A stretch of 64,000 nucleotides of DNA from Microcoleus sp. FACHB-831 (GTDB taxonomy: Bacteria; Cyanobacteriota; Cyanobacteriia; Cyanobacteriales; FACHB-T130): the NCBI RefSeq assembly GCF_014695585.1, contig NZ_JACJON010000036.1, forward strand, positions 62,001 through 126,000. Reading direction: 5' to 3'. This document shows, one piece after another, positions 1-7,256 of this stretch. The translations under genes and the position numbers were made by a program. Positions within the stretch are counted from its first letter, which is position 1. Each line of letters opens with the position of its first letter. Under the pieces are notes generated by a model. That model did no database searches. It worked only from the letters and a program-made list of their open reading frames with translations, and was not told the DNA's origin.

Positions 1-1619
1 TTGGCCTTGCAGAGGTTGAGTTCCAAGTCTTGAGGACGGTTGTTTTCGCCCACAATCATCCCCCTGTAAATCTTCGTACCAGGGGTAATAAAGAATACAC
101 CCCGGTCTTCAGCATTTTGGAGTGCGTAGTAGGTAGCGACTCCCTCTTCAAAGGAAATCAACACACCGTTGCGACGCGCTGAAATATCTCCGCTGAGGGG
201 GCGATAGTCGAGGAAGCTGTGGTTCATAATCCCGTCGCCCCTTGTCAGTCGCATGAATTCACCCCGGAATCCCACCAAGCCACGCGCCGGAATTACAAAT
301 TCTAACTGGGTGCGACCGTTGCTGCCAATTAGCATATCCTGCATTTCGCCTTTGCGCTGCCCCAAACGTTCGATACAGCTACCTGCTGCATCTTGGGGAA
401 CATCGAGTACCAAGCACTCGAAGGGTTCGCAGGGTTGACCGCTGACTTCGCGGTAGATAACTTGTGGCTGAGATACCTGAAACTCATAGCCTTCGCGGCG
501 CATGTTTTCAATTAGGATACCCAGGTGCAATTCACCGCGTCCTGAGACGAGGAATTTATCGGGGGAGTCGGTTTCTTCGACGCGCAAGGCGACGTTGGTT
601 TCTAGTTCGCGGAACAAGCGATCGCGCACTTGTCTGGAAGTAACCAATGTCCCTTCCTGTCCGCAAAATGGCGAATCGTTGACGCTGAAGGTCATCTGCA
701 AAGTGGGTTCATCCACTTTAATCAGCGGCAATGCTTGGGGTTCATCTGGACAAGTAATCGTCTCGCCAATGTTGGCATCAGCAAAGCCCGCTACTGCCAC
801 AATATTCCCCGCCGAAGCTTCTTGCAACTCAATGCGCTTCAGGCCTTCAAAGCCCATCAACTTACTAACTTTGGTCTTAACAATCGCGCCGCTTTCAGTC
901 ACCAAAGCAGCTTGTTGCCCAGCTTTGATAGTGCCGTTGTGGATTCTACCAATTACAATCCGCCCCACGTACTCAGAATAATCCAAGGTTGTGACTTGCA
1001 GTTGCAGCGGCTTGTTGGGGTCGCCGACTGGTGGTGGTACGTGGCGGAGAATTGCCTCAAACAGAGGCTGCATATCTGTCGCCTCACCCTCCAATTCTGC
1101 TTTAGCATAACCTGCTAAACCGGAGGCAAATAAATAGGGAAAGTCGCACTGATCTTCGTCTGCGCCTAGTTCTAGGAACAGATCCAAGACTTTATCTATA
1201 GCCTTGTAGGGTTCTGCTTGGGGACGGTCGATTTTATTGACGACTACGATAGGACGCAATCCCTTTTCTAGGGCTTTTTTCAGCACAAATCGCGTCTGAG
1301 GCATGGGGCCTTCGTTGGCATCTACAATTAGCAGACAGCCATCAACCATGCCCAACACCCGTTCGACTTCGCCGCCAAAATCGGCGTGTCCGGGGGTATC
1401 TACAATATTTACCAGCGTTTCTTTGTAGCGAACGGCTGTGTTTTTAGACAGAATTGTAATGCCCCGCTCCCGCTCAATGGCGTTGGAGTCCATAACGCAA
1501 TCTGGAACTTCTTCCCCTTCGCGGAAGATGCCGGATTGTTTGAGAAGGGCATCAACGAGGGTGGTTTTACCGTGATCGACGTGGGCAATAATCGCAACGT
1601 TGCGGATCGGGAGGGACAT
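1..1619 (-). CDS. typA: Ribosome-associated GTPase TypA/BipA (3' end cut by window)
   Basis: Translational GTPase of the EF-G/LepA superfamily that binds the ribosome and supports ribosome assembly and stress adaptation. All G motifs are visible: AHVDHGKT (residues 12-19), RGIT (52-55), DTPGHADF (74-81) and NKID (128-131). They are followed by EF-Tu-like domain 2, an EF-G-like domain and the TypA-specific start of the C-terminal domain ([18 protein letters not shown]). About 539 residues are in the window against roughly 600 for the family, so the C-terminus lies beyond base 1. The start [10 protein letters not shown] is the usual one. Many short ORFs lie antisense to it and are shadows. Family assignment is secure. 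Confidence 0.97.
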   Translation of the reverse strand, partial: MSLPIRNVAIIAHVDHGKTTLVDALLKQSGIFREGEEVPDCVMDSNAIERERGITILSKNTAVRYKETLVNIVDTPGHADFGGEVERVLGMVDGCLLIVDANEGPMPQTRFVLKKALEKGLRPIVVVNKIDRPQAEPYKAIDKVLDLFLELGADEDQCDFPYLFASGLAGYAKAELEGEATDMQPLFEAILRHVPPPVGDPNKPLQLQVTTLDYSEYVGRIVIGRIHNGTIKAGQQAALVTESGAIVKTKVSKLMGFEGLKRIELQEASAGNIVAVAGFADANIGETITCPDEPQALPLIKVDEPTLQMTFSVNDSPFCGQEGTLVTSRQVRDRLFRELETNVALRVEETDSPDKFLVSGRGELHLGILIENMRREGYEFQVSQPQVIYREVSGQPCEPFECLVLDVPQDAAGSCIERLGQRKGEMQDMLIGSNGRTQLEFVIPARGLVGFRGEFMRLTRGDGIMNHSFLDYRPLSGDISARRNGVLISFEEGVATYYALQNAEDRGVFFITPGTKIYRGMIVGENNRPQDLELNLCKA

Positions 1620-1920
1620 AAAGACTGAGGTCTGAGTTTTTATACTGGGTGGGGGGATTCAATAACAGAATTTTTGCCAGAGTCTTAAGTCTGTAAAGAA
1701 TCCTTAATAATTTTAGCTTATTATCAACGCTCTTGGGGCAGATAACGATCGCGATCGCATGCTAAAAAATAAATTTTAGCTTTGCTAGCAACTAGCATCA
1801 TGTCTACGAAAAATTCACCATAGTAGTTCGCGTTCTTTTATGGTGGCGGAATTGCTACTCTTGGGCTGAGAATCTTAAGCTATAAAATTCAGCAGTCTGG
1901 GATGCTTAATGCTGCTGAGT
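1620..1920. other. Intergenic region upstream of typA
   Basis: About 300 bases of AT-rich non-coding DNA between typA (leftward) and the 3' end of the next leftward gene. It carries two overlapping HIP1-type GCGATCGC sites near 1749 and should hold the typA promoter. I could not pick a convincing -35/-10 pair. No other gene is visible. Confidence 0.5.
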
Positions 1921-2361
1921 TTAAAAATGTGCAAATGCGTATTTCTCGGCTGCATAAAAGCTAGCTAGTCTTTGTAGGCATGTGTTGGATAGCCCAAATT
2001 TGATCGCCGTTACCAGTCCTTTCCATCTGTACATTTCTTCTATGGTGCGCGATCGCCTAAACATCAAAGCATAGAACCCTACCCAAAATTCTGGCGCTTT
2101 GTGTCCGTTCTGTTTCCAGCGCTTGCGCCACGCAACCATATCTTTACCTTTGGGGGGCGCTACTTCTAATATTGGTGGAATGTCGGCGTAGCTGACAAAT
2201 GTAGTTAGTCCTTCTGCTACAACTAACAGCACGTAACGCCAGAAGCGTATTTCCCGAATCTGTTCTATCTTTACCTTCAGGTGTAAAGCGATCGCGTCAG
2301 CTGTAACAAACCTCGACAGTTCGGGCAGTACTTCCGATTCATAGATAAATTTTGGTAACAT
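1921..2361 (-). CDS. Uncharacterised 146-aa protein, divergent partner of an Xre-like gene
   Basis: I do not recognise the family. The protein is 146 residues, basic and aromatic-rich (WRKRWKQNGHKAPEFWVGFYALMFRR in pieces around 75-105), with one short hydrophobic stretch near 43-51 (YVLLVVAEG) but no clear signal peptide. It is transcribed away from the small Xre-like gene at 2482, sharing a 120-bp divergent intergenic region. The first ~20 codons and this intergenic region recur 430 bp downstream as a decayed copy, which supports the ATG at 2361 as a genuine start and treats the two divergent genes as one mobile or duplicated unit. It could be a toxin-like or DNA-interacting partner of the regulator, but this is inference only. 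Confidence 0.6.
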   Translation of the reverse strand: MLPKFIYESEVLPELSRFVTADAIALHLKVKIEQIREIRFWRYVLLVVAEGLTTFVSYADIPPILEVAPPKGKDMVAWRKRWKQNGHKAPEFWVGFYALMFRRSRTIEEMYRWKGLVTAIKFGLSNTCLQRLASFYAAEKYAFAHF

Positions 2362-2370
2362 AGTAGGTGC

Positions 2371-2446
2371 ATCCCACTTTATGGGACTTTTTGTTTTACT
2401 AAGCGATCGCCCTACAGTTTTCCACGCCGTTGGGCGATCGCTTTTT
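2371..2446 (+). promoter_or_regulatory. Leader with two hairpins, each followed by a T-run, before the Xre-like gene
   Basis: The first stem is TCCCA/TGGGA followed by CTTTTTG. The second is a perfect 12-bp stem AAGCGATCGCCC (2401-2412) with GGGCGATCGCTT (2432-2443), followed by TTTAA. The second stem is built from two HIP1 octamers. Copy B keeps the first hairpin intact and a degraded second one (left arm AAGCGTTCGTCC). No rightward gene precedes them, so they lie in the shared leader or promoter of the divergent pair and could attenuate the Xre-like transcript. That role is inference. Confidence 0.5.
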
Positions 2447-2481
2447 AACTTATATACTAGATTAGTTGTTATATCAACTGT

Positions 2482-2703
2482 ATGTCAAGAGGCGGATTGG
2501 TCAGGTTGCGAATTAAAGAGTTTGCCGCTAAAGAGGGGTGGACGCTTAAGGAAGTTTCCGATCGTTCAGGAGTCCCCTACGGCACGGTGAAAACTTACGC
2601 AGTTTCTTCGGGAATGGCGATGGCTGATGTTAGTGCATTATGCAAGTTGGCTCGTGCGTTTGATGTATTAATTGAAGACTTGGTTGAAGTTATTAGGGAG
2701 TAA
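2482..2703 (+). CDS. Small Xre/Cro-type HTH regulator, copy A
   Basis: A 73-residue protein that is almost entirely one Cro/C1-type helix-turn-helix domain. It shows the helix pattern LRIKEFAAKEGWTLKEVSDRSGVPYGTVKTY, then AMADVSALCKLARAFDVLIEDLVEV. Such single-domain proteins usually act as DNA-binding repressors or antitoxins. It is divergent from the 1921-2361 gene and closely similar to copy B at 2911-3132 (both start MSR, both have EFAAKEGWTLKE and the same length). Start ATG is unambiguous because the homology between copies begins there. Confidence 0.8.
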   Translation: MSRGGLVRLRIKEFAAKEGWTLKEVSDRSGVPYGTVKTYAVSSGMAMADVSALCKLARAFDVLIEDLVEVIRE

Positions 2704-2725
2704 CAGCATGCATAATGGCGATCGC

Positions 2726-2791
2726 TCAGGTAGTTAGGAAAATCGCCAGCTCCCGCAGTACCCTTGATTGATAGATAAATTTTGGTAACAT
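2726..2791 (-). pseudogene. 5' fragment of the 146-aa gene (copy B relic)
   Basis: Read leftward from the ATG at 2791, it gives MLPKFIYQSRVL followed by nine more residues and a TGA at 2726. The intact gene begins MLPKFIYESEVLPEL. The reading frame matches for about 20 codons and then ends, so only the first part of the divergent partner gene was carried in, or retained after, the tandem duplication. Confidence 0.75.
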
Positions 2792-2910
2792 AGTAGGTGC
2801 ATCCCACTTTATGGGACTTTTGTTTTACTAAGCGTTCGTCCACTGGTCTGCTAAACTGAAGGGCGATCGCTTTTCAATATCTAAAATATTTTAGTTTAAA
2901 TTTAAACTCT

Positions 2911-3132
2911 ATGTCAAGATCGGAATTAGTAAAATTGCGGATTAGAGAGTTTGCCGCTAAAGAAGGCTGGACGCTAAAGGAGCTTTCAGAACGTTCCGGG
3001 GTGTCGTACAGCACGATAAAAACTTATGCAGTTTCACAGGGAATGGTGATGGCTGACTTAGCAGCGCTACGCAAGTTAGCTCGCACGTTTGATGTGTTAA
3101 TTGAAGATTTGTTAGAAGCGGTGGAAGAGTAG
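2911..3132 (+). CDS. Small Xre/Cro-type HTH regulator, copy B
   Basis: A 73-residue paralog of the 2482-2703 product, also a lone Cro/C1-type HTH (LRIREFAAKEGWTLKELSERSGVSYSTIKTY in pieces, then LAALRKLARTFDVLIEDLLEAVEE). It retains every structural position of copy A, so it looks functional, while its divergent neighbour is reduced to a fragment. Both copies share the leader. Differences cluster in the recognition helix (PYGTVK versus SYSTIK), which might allow distinct operators; this is inference. Confidence 0.8.
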   Translation: MSRSELVKLRIREFAAKEGWTLKELSERSGVSYSTIKTYAVSQGMVMADLAALRKLARTFDVLIEDLLEAVEE

Positions 3133-3224
3133 AAATTAGTCGGCGATCGCGCCTGAAGCGGGGAGTATTTCAGACTGTATAAAAATTCAGTTAAGCATCA
3201 GGAATTATTGTACTGAATGCAAGT

Positions 3225-3473
3225 ATGTCGCACGCTAAAATTATTACCGAACTTACTCCCGAACAAGAAGCGTTGATTCCAGTTTATCGGGAAAAATGGA
3301 GAGAGATGGCTATCGCCTATCGCTTCGCTACCGCCCTCTCTACAGAACCAATAGCTCGTCAAAAAGCCAAAGAAGCATTAATTTTAGTTATTTTTCAGGC
3401 TATAACCAAAATAAACTTAAGCCTCTTTAGAAACAAGTATTATGACATTGAATCCAAGCATAGAAGAAATTAA
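3225..3473 (+). pseudogene. Truncated relic of a DUF6745-type protein N-terminus
   Basis: The first ~35 residues (ITELTPEQEALIPVYREKW, then ALSTEPIARQKAKEA) match the very characteristic opening of a large cyanobacterial family I recall as DUF6745, whose members run to several hundred residues. Here the conserved part is interrupted by an insertion of about nine residues (MAIAYRFAT) and breaks off after about 50 residues into unrelated hydrophobic sequence, ending at 82 aa. I read it as a decayed gene remnant in this accessory patch. The end overlaps the next ORF by 32 bases. The exact DUF number is from memory. Confidence 0.55.
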
Positions 3474-3630
3474 AGCCGCCATCTTCTATCTGGCAGTCTC
3501 GGAAATTGTTGCGCTAATGGCAGATATTGAAGAAAGAGTTGAGACAGCTAGAATGATGCAACTAGCAGAGACAGGATTTCAGGAGTGGAACGATCGCGAG
3601 GAAGATATCTACAATTTAAAACTTGCTTGA
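3442..3630 (+). CDS. Small antitoxin-like conserved protein
   Basis: A 62-residue acidic protein of a type common in cyanobacteria: NPSIEEIKAAIFYL followed by a helix (IVALMADIEERVETARMMQLAE) and the ending FQEWNDREEDIYNLKLA. Similar small proteins often stand just upstream of MazF/PemK- or PIN-type toxins and are presumed antitoxins. No toxin follows here; only a 26-codon ORF does. It is either an orphan antitoxin or the surviving half of a decayed module. The family link is from memory and the function is inferred. Confidence 0.5.
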   Translation: MTLNPSIEEIKAAIFYLAVSEIVALMADIEERVETARMMQLAETGFQEWNDREEDIYNLKLA

Positions 3631-3634
3631 GGGG

Positions 3635-3715
3635 ATGGACATCAATAAGATTTTAGTAGCGATGTCGGAGATAATTGTGCCCTCAGCAGCGATCGCCGCT
3701 GAGATTTGGGGCTAA
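3635..3715 (+). CDS. 26-codon ORF, possible relic
   Basis: It begins ATG four bases after the stop of the preceding small ORF and reads MDINKILVAMSEIIVPSAAI, ending EIWG. The tight spacing resembles an operon partner, but the length is too short for any toxin family I know. It may be the N-terminal stub of a lost partner or chance. Confidence 0.2.
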   Translation: MDINKILVAMSEIIVPSAAIAAEIWG

Positions 3716-3796
3716 AATGCGATCGCGCTGGGCATACCCAAGTTGCTTCCTTCAGACTGTGGCACAATTAACGCTAGCCTCTCAAATTCGCGAACA

Positions 3797-5185
3797 ATGG
3801 CTTGGGAAACTGGGCAAAATTTACACGGTGGTAGGTACATCATTGAAACGCCTCTAGGCGTTGGTGGTGTTGGCATCACCTATCTAGCCAGGGATAGAAA
3901 AGGCAATCGAGTTGTCATCAAGACACTGAAAGACGAAGTGCTGGACAATCCAGAAATGTCATCGTTTCGGGAGAAATTTCAGCAAGATTTCCGAGATGAG
4001 GCGTTACGTCTAGCCTTGTGCAGACACCCCCATATCGTGCAGATTGACAACGCATTCCATGTAGGCTCGCTACCCTGCATGGCGATGGAATATATTGAAG
4101 GCGAAGATTTATGGAAGCGCGTTAACAAGTTGGGCGTGCTGACAGAATTAGAAGCATTACACTACATACATCAGATTGGCGAAGCGCTGACAATAGTACA
4201 CGATAAAGGCTTGCTGCATCGAGATGTCAAACCGCACAACATCCTGGTGCGATTGGATAAATCAGAAGCAGTTTTGATTGATTTTGGTATTGCACGGGAG
4301 TTTATTCCGGATCTTACCCAGCTTCACACCCAAGCACTAACGCACGGCTTTGCACCCATCGAACAGTATGCAGAAGAAGCGAAGCGGGGAGAATATACAG
4401 ATGTGTATGCGCTAGCAGCAACACTGTATCATTTGCTAACAAGAAAAGTGCCGACTCCTGCATTTGCGAGAGCTGCTAAAGTTCAGCTTGATGCACCGAA
4501 TAAAATCAATCCTAATATTAGCGATCGCGTAAATCAGGCAATTCTCAAAGGCATGGAGTTTGAAGCCGAGAATCGCCCTCAGTCAGTACAAGAATGGTTG
4601 CAATTATTAGAATTAGAAGCAAGCAGCCTTGAAGAAGAAGGCGATACTTTACCTCTACCAACTATTGAACCACCACCAACGACGCAAATTACTTGTTTCC
4701 CCCCAACAGTTGTCACTAAAAAAGTTAACGCTGACGATCTTAATTCAGAGGTAGGGATAGATTACTCTACACTGCAAGATTTACTAGCAGCTGGCAAGTG
4801 GGAAGAAGCAGATTTAGAAACTGCTGCTGTCATGCTGAAAGTAGCCAGGAGGGAAAAAGCAGGCTGGCTAGATTGCGAACACATGGAGAATTTTCCTGCT
4901 GAAGATTTAAGCACGATCGATCGCTTGTGGGTGAAATATAGCAACGGACGCTATGGCTTTAGCGTACAAAAATGCATCTATGAAGCGTGTGGAAAAGATT
5001 ATGTTTTATTTGGCGATCGCGTCGGCTGGCGATTTAAAGGAAATTGGCTGTGGTGGAACGAGCTAACTTTCACATCTTATGCTCCCCCAGGACATCTTCC
5101 CGGTTGGCGGGTTGGCGGTTCCGGAGGTGTTTGGGGATGCTTTGTTACTGGTAGCGGTTTTCTACTTTCGCGACAAGATTTATAG
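3797..5185 (+). CDS. Serine/threonine protein kinase with C-terminal GUN4 domain
   Basis: Cytosolic Hanks-type kinase. From the ATG at 3797 the order is: glycine-rich loop LGVGGVGITYLA (20-31), catalytic Lys in VVIK (42), HRDVKPHN (141-148), DFG (162-164) and a C-lobe to about 275. An acidic/proline linker follows, then a GUN4 domain from about 325 (YSTLQDLLAAGKWEEAD to FTSYAPPGHLPGW). GUN4 binds porphyrins and activates Mg-chelatase in photosynthetic organisms, so the fusion suggests tetrapyrrole-linked signalling. The loop has Val where the family usually has Phe (GGFGITY). An 18-codon upstream extension exists from 3743, but MAWETGQ matches the family start. Confidence 0.9.
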   Translation: MAWETGQNLHGGRYIIETPLGVGGVGITYLARDRKGNRVVIKTLKDEVLDNPEMSSFREKFQQDFRDEALRLALCRHPHIVQIDNAFHVGSLPCMAMEYIEGEDLWKRVNKLGVLTELEALHYIHQIGEALTIVHDKGLLHRDVKPHNILVRLDKSEAVLIDFGIAREFIPDLTQLHTQALTHGFAPIEQYAEEAKRGEYTDVYALAATLYHLLTRKVPTPAFARAAKVQLDAPNKINPNISDRVNQAILKGMEFEAENRPQSVQEWLQLLELEASSLEEEGDTLPLPTIEPPPTTQITCFPPTVVTKKVNADDLNSEVGIDYSTLQDLLAAGKWEEADLETAAVMLKVARREKAGWLDCEHMENFPAEDLSTIDRLWVKYSNGRYGFSVQKCIYEACGKDYVLFGDRVGWRFKGNWLWWNELTFTSYAPPGHLPGWRVGGSGGVWGCFVTGSGFLLSRQDL

Positions 5186-5277
5186 GTTTTTGGTAATAGG
5201 TAATAGAGATTGCTCCGCTATTGTTAGCAACACTTCGCGATTAATAATTACCCGGTTTCCATCCCTGATTTCCTATT

Positions 5278-5850
5278 ATGCTGACACAACGGTTTACTGA
5301 AGCGCTTACTTATGCAACCGAACTACACGCGAAGCAAATTCGTAAGGGTTCGGGAGTTCCTTATATATCTCATTTGTTAGGAGTGGCTAGTATAGCGCTG
5401 GAACATGGAGCAAATGAAGATGAGGCGATCGCTGCTCTACTTCATGATGCCATTGAAGACCAAGGCGGTGCAGCAACAAGAGAAGAAATTTGCCGCAGAT
5501 TTGGCGATGTAGTGACAGAAATTGTCGATGGCTGCACCGATACGGACATTACACCAAAACCACCTTGGCGACAGCGCAAAGAAACTTATATCGCACACAT
5601 TCCGACTGCTTCAGCTTCAGTACGTCTTGTTTCGTGTGCCGATAAATTGCACAACGCCCGTTCAATTCTTAATGATTATCGTATCTTGGGCGATTCACTT
5701 TGGGAACGCTTCAAAGGAGGGAAAGAAGGAACGCTTTGGTATTATCGCGCTATGGTAGAGGCATTTCGCATAGCGGGTTCTACGCCTCTAGTTGAAGAAT
5801 TAGAGCGGGTGGTGGTAGAAGTAGAAAAATTAAGCAGCGATCGCCATTAA
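5278..5850 (+). CDS. HD-domain phosphohydrolase, RelA/SpoT hydrolase-like
   Basis: A 190-residue stand-alone HD domain. Metal-binding residues are visible: H32 in YISH, HDAIED (56-61) and the later ADKLHN. The opening ALTYATELHAKQIRKGSG-VPYISHLLGVA pattern is that of (p)ppGpp hydrolase/MESH1-like proteins, which remove the 3'-pyrophosphate from the alarmone. There is no synthetase or TGS domain, so this is a small alarmone hydrolase or a related nucleotide phosphohydrolase. It stands 92 bp after the kinase gene and converges on the next gene across a strong hairpin. Confidence 0.8.
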   Translation: MLTQRFTEALTYATELHAKQIRKGSGVPYISHLLGVASIALEHGANEDEAIAALLHDAIEDQGGAATREEICRRFGDVVTEIVDGCTDTDITPKPPWRQRKETYIAHIPTASASVRLVSCADKLHNARSILNDYRILGDSLWERFKGGKEGTLWYYRAMVEAFRIAGSTPLVEELERVVVEVEKLSSDRH

Positions 5851-5869
5851 TAACTAACAAATAAAGATT

Positions 5870-5905
5870 GTAGTGTCATTAATGCTTAAAACATAATGAC
5901 ACTAC
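5870..5905. terminator. Bidirectional hairpin between convergent genes
   Basis: A perfect 12-bp stem, GTAGTGTCATTA (5870-5881) with TAATGACACTAC (5894-5905), lies between the rightward HD gene and the leftward 5917-6330 gene. There is no long T-run on either side, but position and symmetry suit a shared terminator. Confidence 0.55.
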
Positions 5906-5916
5906 CGCTAGGGATA

Positions 5917-6330
5917 CTATTCCCTGCGATCGCTATAATCTTCAGACGACGTAGGATCTAATTCCCAGCGGCTATCGTCACGCTGTTCTAAGATTTCATT
6001 GGTGCGAAGAAAGGCGCGATCGTCCATTTCCAACCCCACAGCTTTTTCCAATTCTTCAGTTACGTTTTGATCGGGAGTCGCAACGGTTCCACCAACTGCT
6101 TCATCCCCAACCGCATCTGCTTGTTCCCAAGCTGCATCAAGATCGCCGCCAGTAAGTGAAGGACTGGTGGATGTGTATAGCTCCAATTCATCCCGCAACA
6201 TCTTGGAATCCCGATTATTTTGCGGCGCTTTAGGGACACCAGTTTCAACAGCAGTATTTTCCTGCGGCGGAGCCTCCTGGTTAAGTTCGTCGGCTTGCTT
6301 TTTAGTTTGTTGATCTGGTTTAGCGGCCAT
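5917..6330 (-). CDS. DUF6335-like acidic cyanobacterial protein
   Basis: A 137-residue hydrophilic acidic protein. Its first half is low-complexity and Gln/Lys/Glu-rich. The second half has the conserved-looking block SPSLTGGDLDAAWEQADAVG, then DEAVGGTVATPDQN, EKAVGLEMDDRAFLRT and ILEQRDDSRWELDP. I recall this block from a cyanobacterial family numbered DUF6335, of unknown function and often near stress genes. It is the first gene of the stress block, on the opposite strand from the rest. No membrane segment or signal peptide. The DUF number is from memory. Confidence 0.65.
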   Translation of the reverse strand: MAAKPDQQTKKQADELNQEAPPQENTAVETGVPKAPQNNRDSKMLRDELELYTSTSPSLTGGDLDAAWEQADAVGDEAVGGTVATPDQNVTEELEKAVGLEMDDRAFLRTNEILEQRDDSRWELDPTSSEDYSDRRE

Positions 6331-6837
6331 AATGGTTAATCCCTATTAGTATTTCCACATATGCAAAGTATCTAATTGGGAAGTAATGAGAAATCCTCAA
6401 ATAGGTGGAAAAGGCTGGGGTTATTCAAGCAATTTTCTCATTTAATCAGGCATTATTAATTGCGACTTTATTTTACTTCACTATTTTTAATCTTCTTATA
6501 GCCTTTAGAGTGAATTACAGCTATAACTTTGGAGGTAAGTATAGCTATCAATATCTCTGTCTGTGGGTGAAAGCAGACCCTTGGAGCGAATGCATAGTCT
6601 TATGTTAAGAGGCTATTTGTGCGTCTGCTAGTGATTGCCAAATATTGCGCGATACACAAAAAAGCAGGCATCAACAGCAGCGATCGCGCCTTAAGTCTGT
6701 AAAGGTTCGTTTACAGCTAACCCCTGTGTCAACTATTTGGACACCAAGCCGTTTCCTAATGGGGTTTGATGACGAAGCAGGTAGATTGTTGCGTGTTTGT
6801 AGAACCAATGCAGGCCGTTTTAGGAGGGACAGATAGA
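6331..6837. other. Intergenic region, no gene recognised
   Basis: About 500 bases between the divergent DUF6335-like and DUF2267 genes. A 67-codon rightward ORF at 6405-6608 (hydrophobic, no family, no ribosome site) looks like chance. The region must hold promoters for both genes. One HIP1 site lies near 6681. Nothing else stands out. Confidence 0.4.
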
Positions 6838-7206
6838 TTGAAATACGATCAGTTCATAAAACACGTTCGGACAGTTGCCCAGCGGACTTATCGTGAGGAG
6901 GCGGAGTGCGCCACGATAGCCACCTTGGAAACAATTAGAGACCGCATAGTTGGAGACGAAGCCAAAGACTTAGCTTCACAACTGCTAGCAGAACTGAAAC
7001 AGTATTTGCACGGACGAGAGGGCGAAAACGGTAAATTCTTTTCTCTCGAAGAGTTAGTTAAGCGCGTAAGTGAGAAAGAAAAAATTCATATTCCGGCTGT
7101 ATTCAGAGTTCTGCAACAAGCAATTACGCCAGGGAAGTTTGTCGATTTTAAGGCTAATTTTTCAGAGGATTACGCCGATATGTTCGCAGCTTTGAGCAAA
7201 GTTTAA
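6838..7206 (+). CDS. DUF2267 family protein (TTG start)
   Basis: A helical protein of about 122 residues. The family signature is clear: LKYDQFIKHVRTVAQ, then REEAECATIATLETIRDRI, GDEAKDLASQLLAELKQYL and FSLEELVKRVSEKE. DUF2267 proteins are small, soluble and of unknown role, and are frequently found beside stress genes. I chose the TTG at 6838 because a strong AGGAGG stands 10 bases upstream and family members begin MKYD. The longer ATG at 6766 would add 24 non-conserved residues. Confidence 0.85.
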   Translation: MKYDQFIKHVRTVAQRTYREEAECATIATLETIRDRIVGDEAKDLASQLLAELKQYLHGREGENGKFFSLEELVKRVSEKEKIHIPAVFRVLQQAITPGKFVDFKANFSEDYADMFAALSKV

Positions 7207-7256
7207 AGCTGAATAGGAAAAACATATTTTAAAAAAGTTGATTAAGAGGAAAAATA

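Larger units (their letters stand above)
2312..3132. repeat. Tandem duplication (about 430-bp unit) of a divergent gene unit
   Basis: Copy A (about 2312-2703) and copy B (about 2741-3132) each contain, in order, the start of a leftward ORF, a nearly identical leader, and a 73-codon rightward Xre-like gene. About 60 bases from 2341 match those from 2771 almost perfectly, with one missing T. The coding parts have diverged more. The leftward gene is complete only in copy A; copy B keeps a fragment. This was seen directly by aligning the two segments. Confidence 0.9.

Noticed and set aside
253-1628. Several 60-160-codon rightward ORFs
   Set aside because: They lie antisense to typA, whose leftward reading frame shows all GTPase motifs; the rightward ORFs have no family resemblance.
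3635-3715. MazF/PIN toxin partner for the small antitoxin-like gene
   Set aside because: The ORF is only 26 codons and no toxin motif follows in any frame before the kinase gene.
6405-6608. 67-codon hydrophobic ORF
   Set aside because: No ribosome site, AT-rich composition and no recognisable family; the frame looks like chance in a promoter region.
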